Origin: Planctomycetota bacterium
GTDB lineage: Bacteria > Planctomycetota > Phycisphaerae > WQYP01
NCBI GenBank assembly: GCA_021828925.1
Contig: JAJZCT010000118.1
Location: forward strand, 1 to 8,556
DNA length: 8,556 nt
Direction: 5' to 3'
Positions 6,769 through 8,556 of the stretch are shown here, in pieces. Below the pieces are notes generated by a model that was not told where the DNA came from, did no database searches, and worked only from the letters and a program-made list of their open reading frames with translations. Position numbers and translations under genes: made by a program. Every line of letters starts with the position of its first letter. Within the stretch, counting starts at the first letter, position 1.

Positions 6769-6791
6769 GCCTTGAGATTGCCTTGAGATTG
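6769..6791 (+). repeat. 11-bp tandem duplication in the mnmE/GH27 intergenic region
   Basis: GCCTTGAGATT occurs at 6769-6779 and again at 6780-6790, with a partial third unit (GC) at 6791-6792. A diverged relative, CTTGAAATATT, starts at 6750, 21 bp before the matching point of the next copy, so all three are close to whole helical turns apart. This could be a tandem operator for the divergent genes or a simple replication-slippage duplication. It overlaps the candidate GH27 promoter. Confidence 0.75.
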
Positions 6792-6810
6792 CTTTTCAAC
6801 CGGCAATAAA
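6783..6810 (+). promoter_or_regulatory. Candidate promoter of the GH27 gene
   Basis: TTGAGA (6783-6788, 5 of 6 to the -35 consensus), 16 nt of spacer and AATAAA (6805-6810, 4 of 6 to the -10 consensus) lie about 85 bp upstream of the GH27 start. The -35 element is inside the second 11-bp repeat unit. The leader would include a small hairpin (AGGCTT 6836-6841 with AAGCCT 6850-6855, 8-nt loop) and the ribosome binding site GGAG at 6885-6888. The promoter call is weak. Confidence 0.3.
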
Positions 6811-6895
6811 GCCCGTAGAGTATAGCCTTTGCGGCAGGCTTCACTTTGAAAGCCTTGCTGATTTTACTCAGGCAATTGCATAGCGGAGAAACACG

Positions 6896-8512
6896 ATGGG
6901 TCAAAATTCTGTTCGGCGGTTTCACCGGCGCGATATCGTAAAATTGGCAGCCTCCACGGCAGTGATGGCGGCAGGTACGGTGTTCACCAACTCAAATGTC
7001 CGGGCGGCAAACGCAATCGCCCGCCCCGCGGCTCCGCCGCCCTATCCGGAAGCCAATGATTATCCCATGATTGCCGGCGGCGATCCGGAAACACCGGAGT
7101 TTCATGGCCCGCGCGTATTTGGCGCCACGCCCGGCCACGATTTTCTCTTCCGTGTTCCCTTCACCGGCAAGGCCCCCGTCAGCCTTAGTGCCGTTGGCCT
7201 GCCGGACGGATTGATGATGGATGATAAAGGAATTATCACCGGCAAAATCAACCAGGCCGGGGAATACAAGGTCAGGCTGACCGCGAAAAACGCTTCAGGC
7301 ACAGCTCACCGCACGCTGCGGCTGGTCGCCGGCGAACATCAATTGGCCCTGACACCGCAAATGGGCTGGAATTCCTGGAACGCCTACGGCATGGCCAATG
7401 ACGCCAAACGCACCCGCGCCGCCGCGGACGCCATGGTAAAAAGTGGTCTGGCGGCCAAGGGATTTATGTATATCAATATTGATGACGGCTGGCAGAATGG
7501 CCGCACCGCCGACGGCGAAATAAAAACCACTGAAAAGTTTGGTGATATGAAGACCATTGCGGATTATGTTCACAGCCGCGGTCTGCGCTTCGGGGTGTAT
7601 TCCTCACCAGGACCGAAAACCTGCGGCGGCCATACCGGCAGCTTCGGTCATGAAGTGCGGGACGCCAACACTTACGCCCGCTGGGGTGTGGATTATCTCA
7701 AATACGACTGGTGCAGCTACAGCCAGGAAGTCCCGAAACATCCGGATCTGGAACAATTCATCAAGCCCTACCGACTCATGGGCGAAGCATTGCGAAAATC
7801 CGGACGCGATATATTTTTCAGTCTGTGCCAATATGGTATGGGGCACGTATGGACATGGGCGGGCAAATCTCCGGTATGGGGCAACAGCTATCGCATCAGT
7901 GGTGACATTAACGACTCCTGGGGAGCCATGACCAGTAACGGCTTTAGCGCCGATGGCATGTTATTTCCGTTTGCCGGGCTTGGGCATTGGAATGATCCGG
8001 ATATGCTGGTGGTGGGCTGGGGATATTTTGAAGACGGCCCCCTGCATTGGACCAAGCTTACCCCGCATGAACAGCTTACGCATATTACGCTCTGGTGCAT
8101 GCTCGCGGCACCGCTGCTTTTGGGATGTGATCTTGAAAAGCTGAATAAATTCACCACAGACCTGATGACCAACACCGAAGTTCTGGCGGTCAACCAGGAT
8201 GAACTGGGCGTGCAGGCACAGCGCGTAGACCGGCAGGGATCCGTGGAAGTCTGGGCACGCCCCTTGTGGGACGGCACGGTGGCGGTGGCGATATTTAATC
8301 TTGGTCCTGTACCCAGAATGGCTTCCATACCATCCTGGGACATGGTTGACCCGGTTTTGCGGCGTGGAGAAAAGTCCATGCGCGGTAAACAGCCCATACG
8401 GGATTTGTGGCAACGTAAAAACTTGGGCGTTAAAGCCTCATTTAGCGCCACAATTCCAGTGCACAGTGCGATCATGCTCAAGATTGGTACGCCCAATGTG
8501 ATCGATACGTAA
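6896..8512 (+). CDS. Exported GH27 alpha-galactosidase-like glycoside hydrolase with N-terminal Ig-like domain
   Basis: Predicted retaining glycosidase, probably removing terminal alpha-D-galactose from oligo- or polysaccharides outside the cytoplasm (538 aa). The start ATG is 7 nt after GGAG (6885-6888). Residues 1-40 are a signal peptide with a twin-arginine-type core (HRRDIVKLAAST at 10-21) and possible cleavage near VRA/ANA. Residues about 66-146 look like a putative-Ig (He_PIG-type) beta domain. The GH27 barrel starts at LTPQMGWNSWNAYG (152-165) and has NIDDGWQ at 194-200, nucleophile Asp271 in YLKYDWC, acid/base Asp337 in ISGDINDSW, and HWNDPDMLVVG at 364-374. A C-terminal beta domain covers about 430-530. 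CQYGM at 311-315 sits where human alpha-galactosidase A has CEWPL and the GalNAc enzyme has CSWPA, favouring galactose. Other GH27 activities (arabinopyranosidase, isomalto-dextranase) are possible. It is transcribed away from mnmE. Confidence 0.93.
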   Translation: MGQNSVRRFHRRDIVKLAASTAVMAAGTVFTNSNVRAANAIARPAAPPPYPEANDYPMIAGGDPETPEFHGPRVFGATPGHDFLFRVPFTGKAPVSLSAVGLPDGLMMDDKGIITGKINQAGEYKVRLTAKNASGTAHRTLRLVAGEHQLALTPQMGWNSWNAYGMANDAKRTRAAADAMVKSGLAAKGFMYINIDDGWQNGRTADGEIKTTEKFGDMKTIADYVHSRGLRFGVYSSPGPKTCGGHTGSFGHEVRDANTYARWGVDYLKYDWCSYSQEVPKHPDLEQFIKPYRLMGEALRKSGRDIFFSLCQYGMGHVWTWAGKSPVWGNSYRISGDINDSWGAMTSNGFSADGMLFPFAGLGHWNDPDMLVVGWGYFEDGPLHWTKLTPHEQLTHITLWCMLAAPLLLGCDLEKLNKFTTDLMTNTEVLAVNQDELGVQAQRVDRQGSVEVWARPLWDGTVAVAIFNLGPVPRMASIPSWDMVDPVLRRGEKSMRGKQPIRDLWQRKNLGVKASFSATIPVHSAIMLKIGTPNVIDT

Positions 8513-8556
8513 CTGTCGGCTATTCAGGGTGTCAGCGGTCTATCGTGCGGTGATGT

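Noticed and set aside
6834..6858. A small hairpin in the GH27 leader as a riboswitch.
   Set aside because: A six-bp stem with a bulge and an 8-nt loop matches no known riboswitch core; it is too small to claim.
7888..8496. A 202-codon minus-strand frame opposite the GH27 3' half.
   Set aside because: It is a shadow of the GH27 codons, and conserved GH27 motifs run through the entire plus strand here.

Overview
The window (8,556 bases, moderately GC-rich, densely coding) looks like a chromosomal piece of a Gram-negative-type environmental bacterium. A Planctomycetota-like (perhaps Phycisphaerae) or related PVC host is my best guess. It rests on the divergent MnmE, the Tat-exported GH27 enzyme with an N-terminal Ig-like domain, and an H+-pyrophosphatase with an N-terminal extension. 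It is an inference from protein style only; no rRNA or other marker is present.

Layout. 1-286: apparent non-coding leader. 287-2209 (+): ClC-family chloride channel/transporter with two C-terminal CBS domains. 2212-4806 (-): membrane-bound H+-translocating pyrophosphatase (hppA), ending 2 bp from the ClC gene. 4807-4984: short divergent control region holding two related palindromes (4840-4890 and 4938-4982) with possible overlapping promoters between them. 4985-5284 (+): small protein that I recognise as the antitoxin-like partner of AbiEii-type nucleotidyltransferase toxins. Its stop codon overlaps a well-placed start codon (ATGA at 5281) that runs into the end of mnmE after about seven codons, so the toxin gene appears to have been lost. 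5304-6656 (-): mnmE, tRNA U34-modification GTPase. 6657-6895: divergent intergenic region with an 11-bp tandem repeat and a candidate promoter. 6896-8512 (+): Tat-exported GH27 alpha-galactosidase-like enzyme. 8513-8556: nothing recognised.

How the genes work together. The pyrophosphatase pumps protons using PPi; a ClC protein can supply the anion shunt that lets such a pump build a pH gradient rather than only a voltage. Their tail-to-tail adjacency fits that pairing but does not prove it. mnmE is housekeeping and GH27 is carbohydrate scavenging. The most unusual part is 4840-5303. The two palindromes differ at three stem positions, and every difference keeps base pairing. They have also created misleading upward extensions of the open frames on both sides. 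They lie directly against a toxin-less antitoxin gene whose downstream partner is cut off at the mnmE stop codon.
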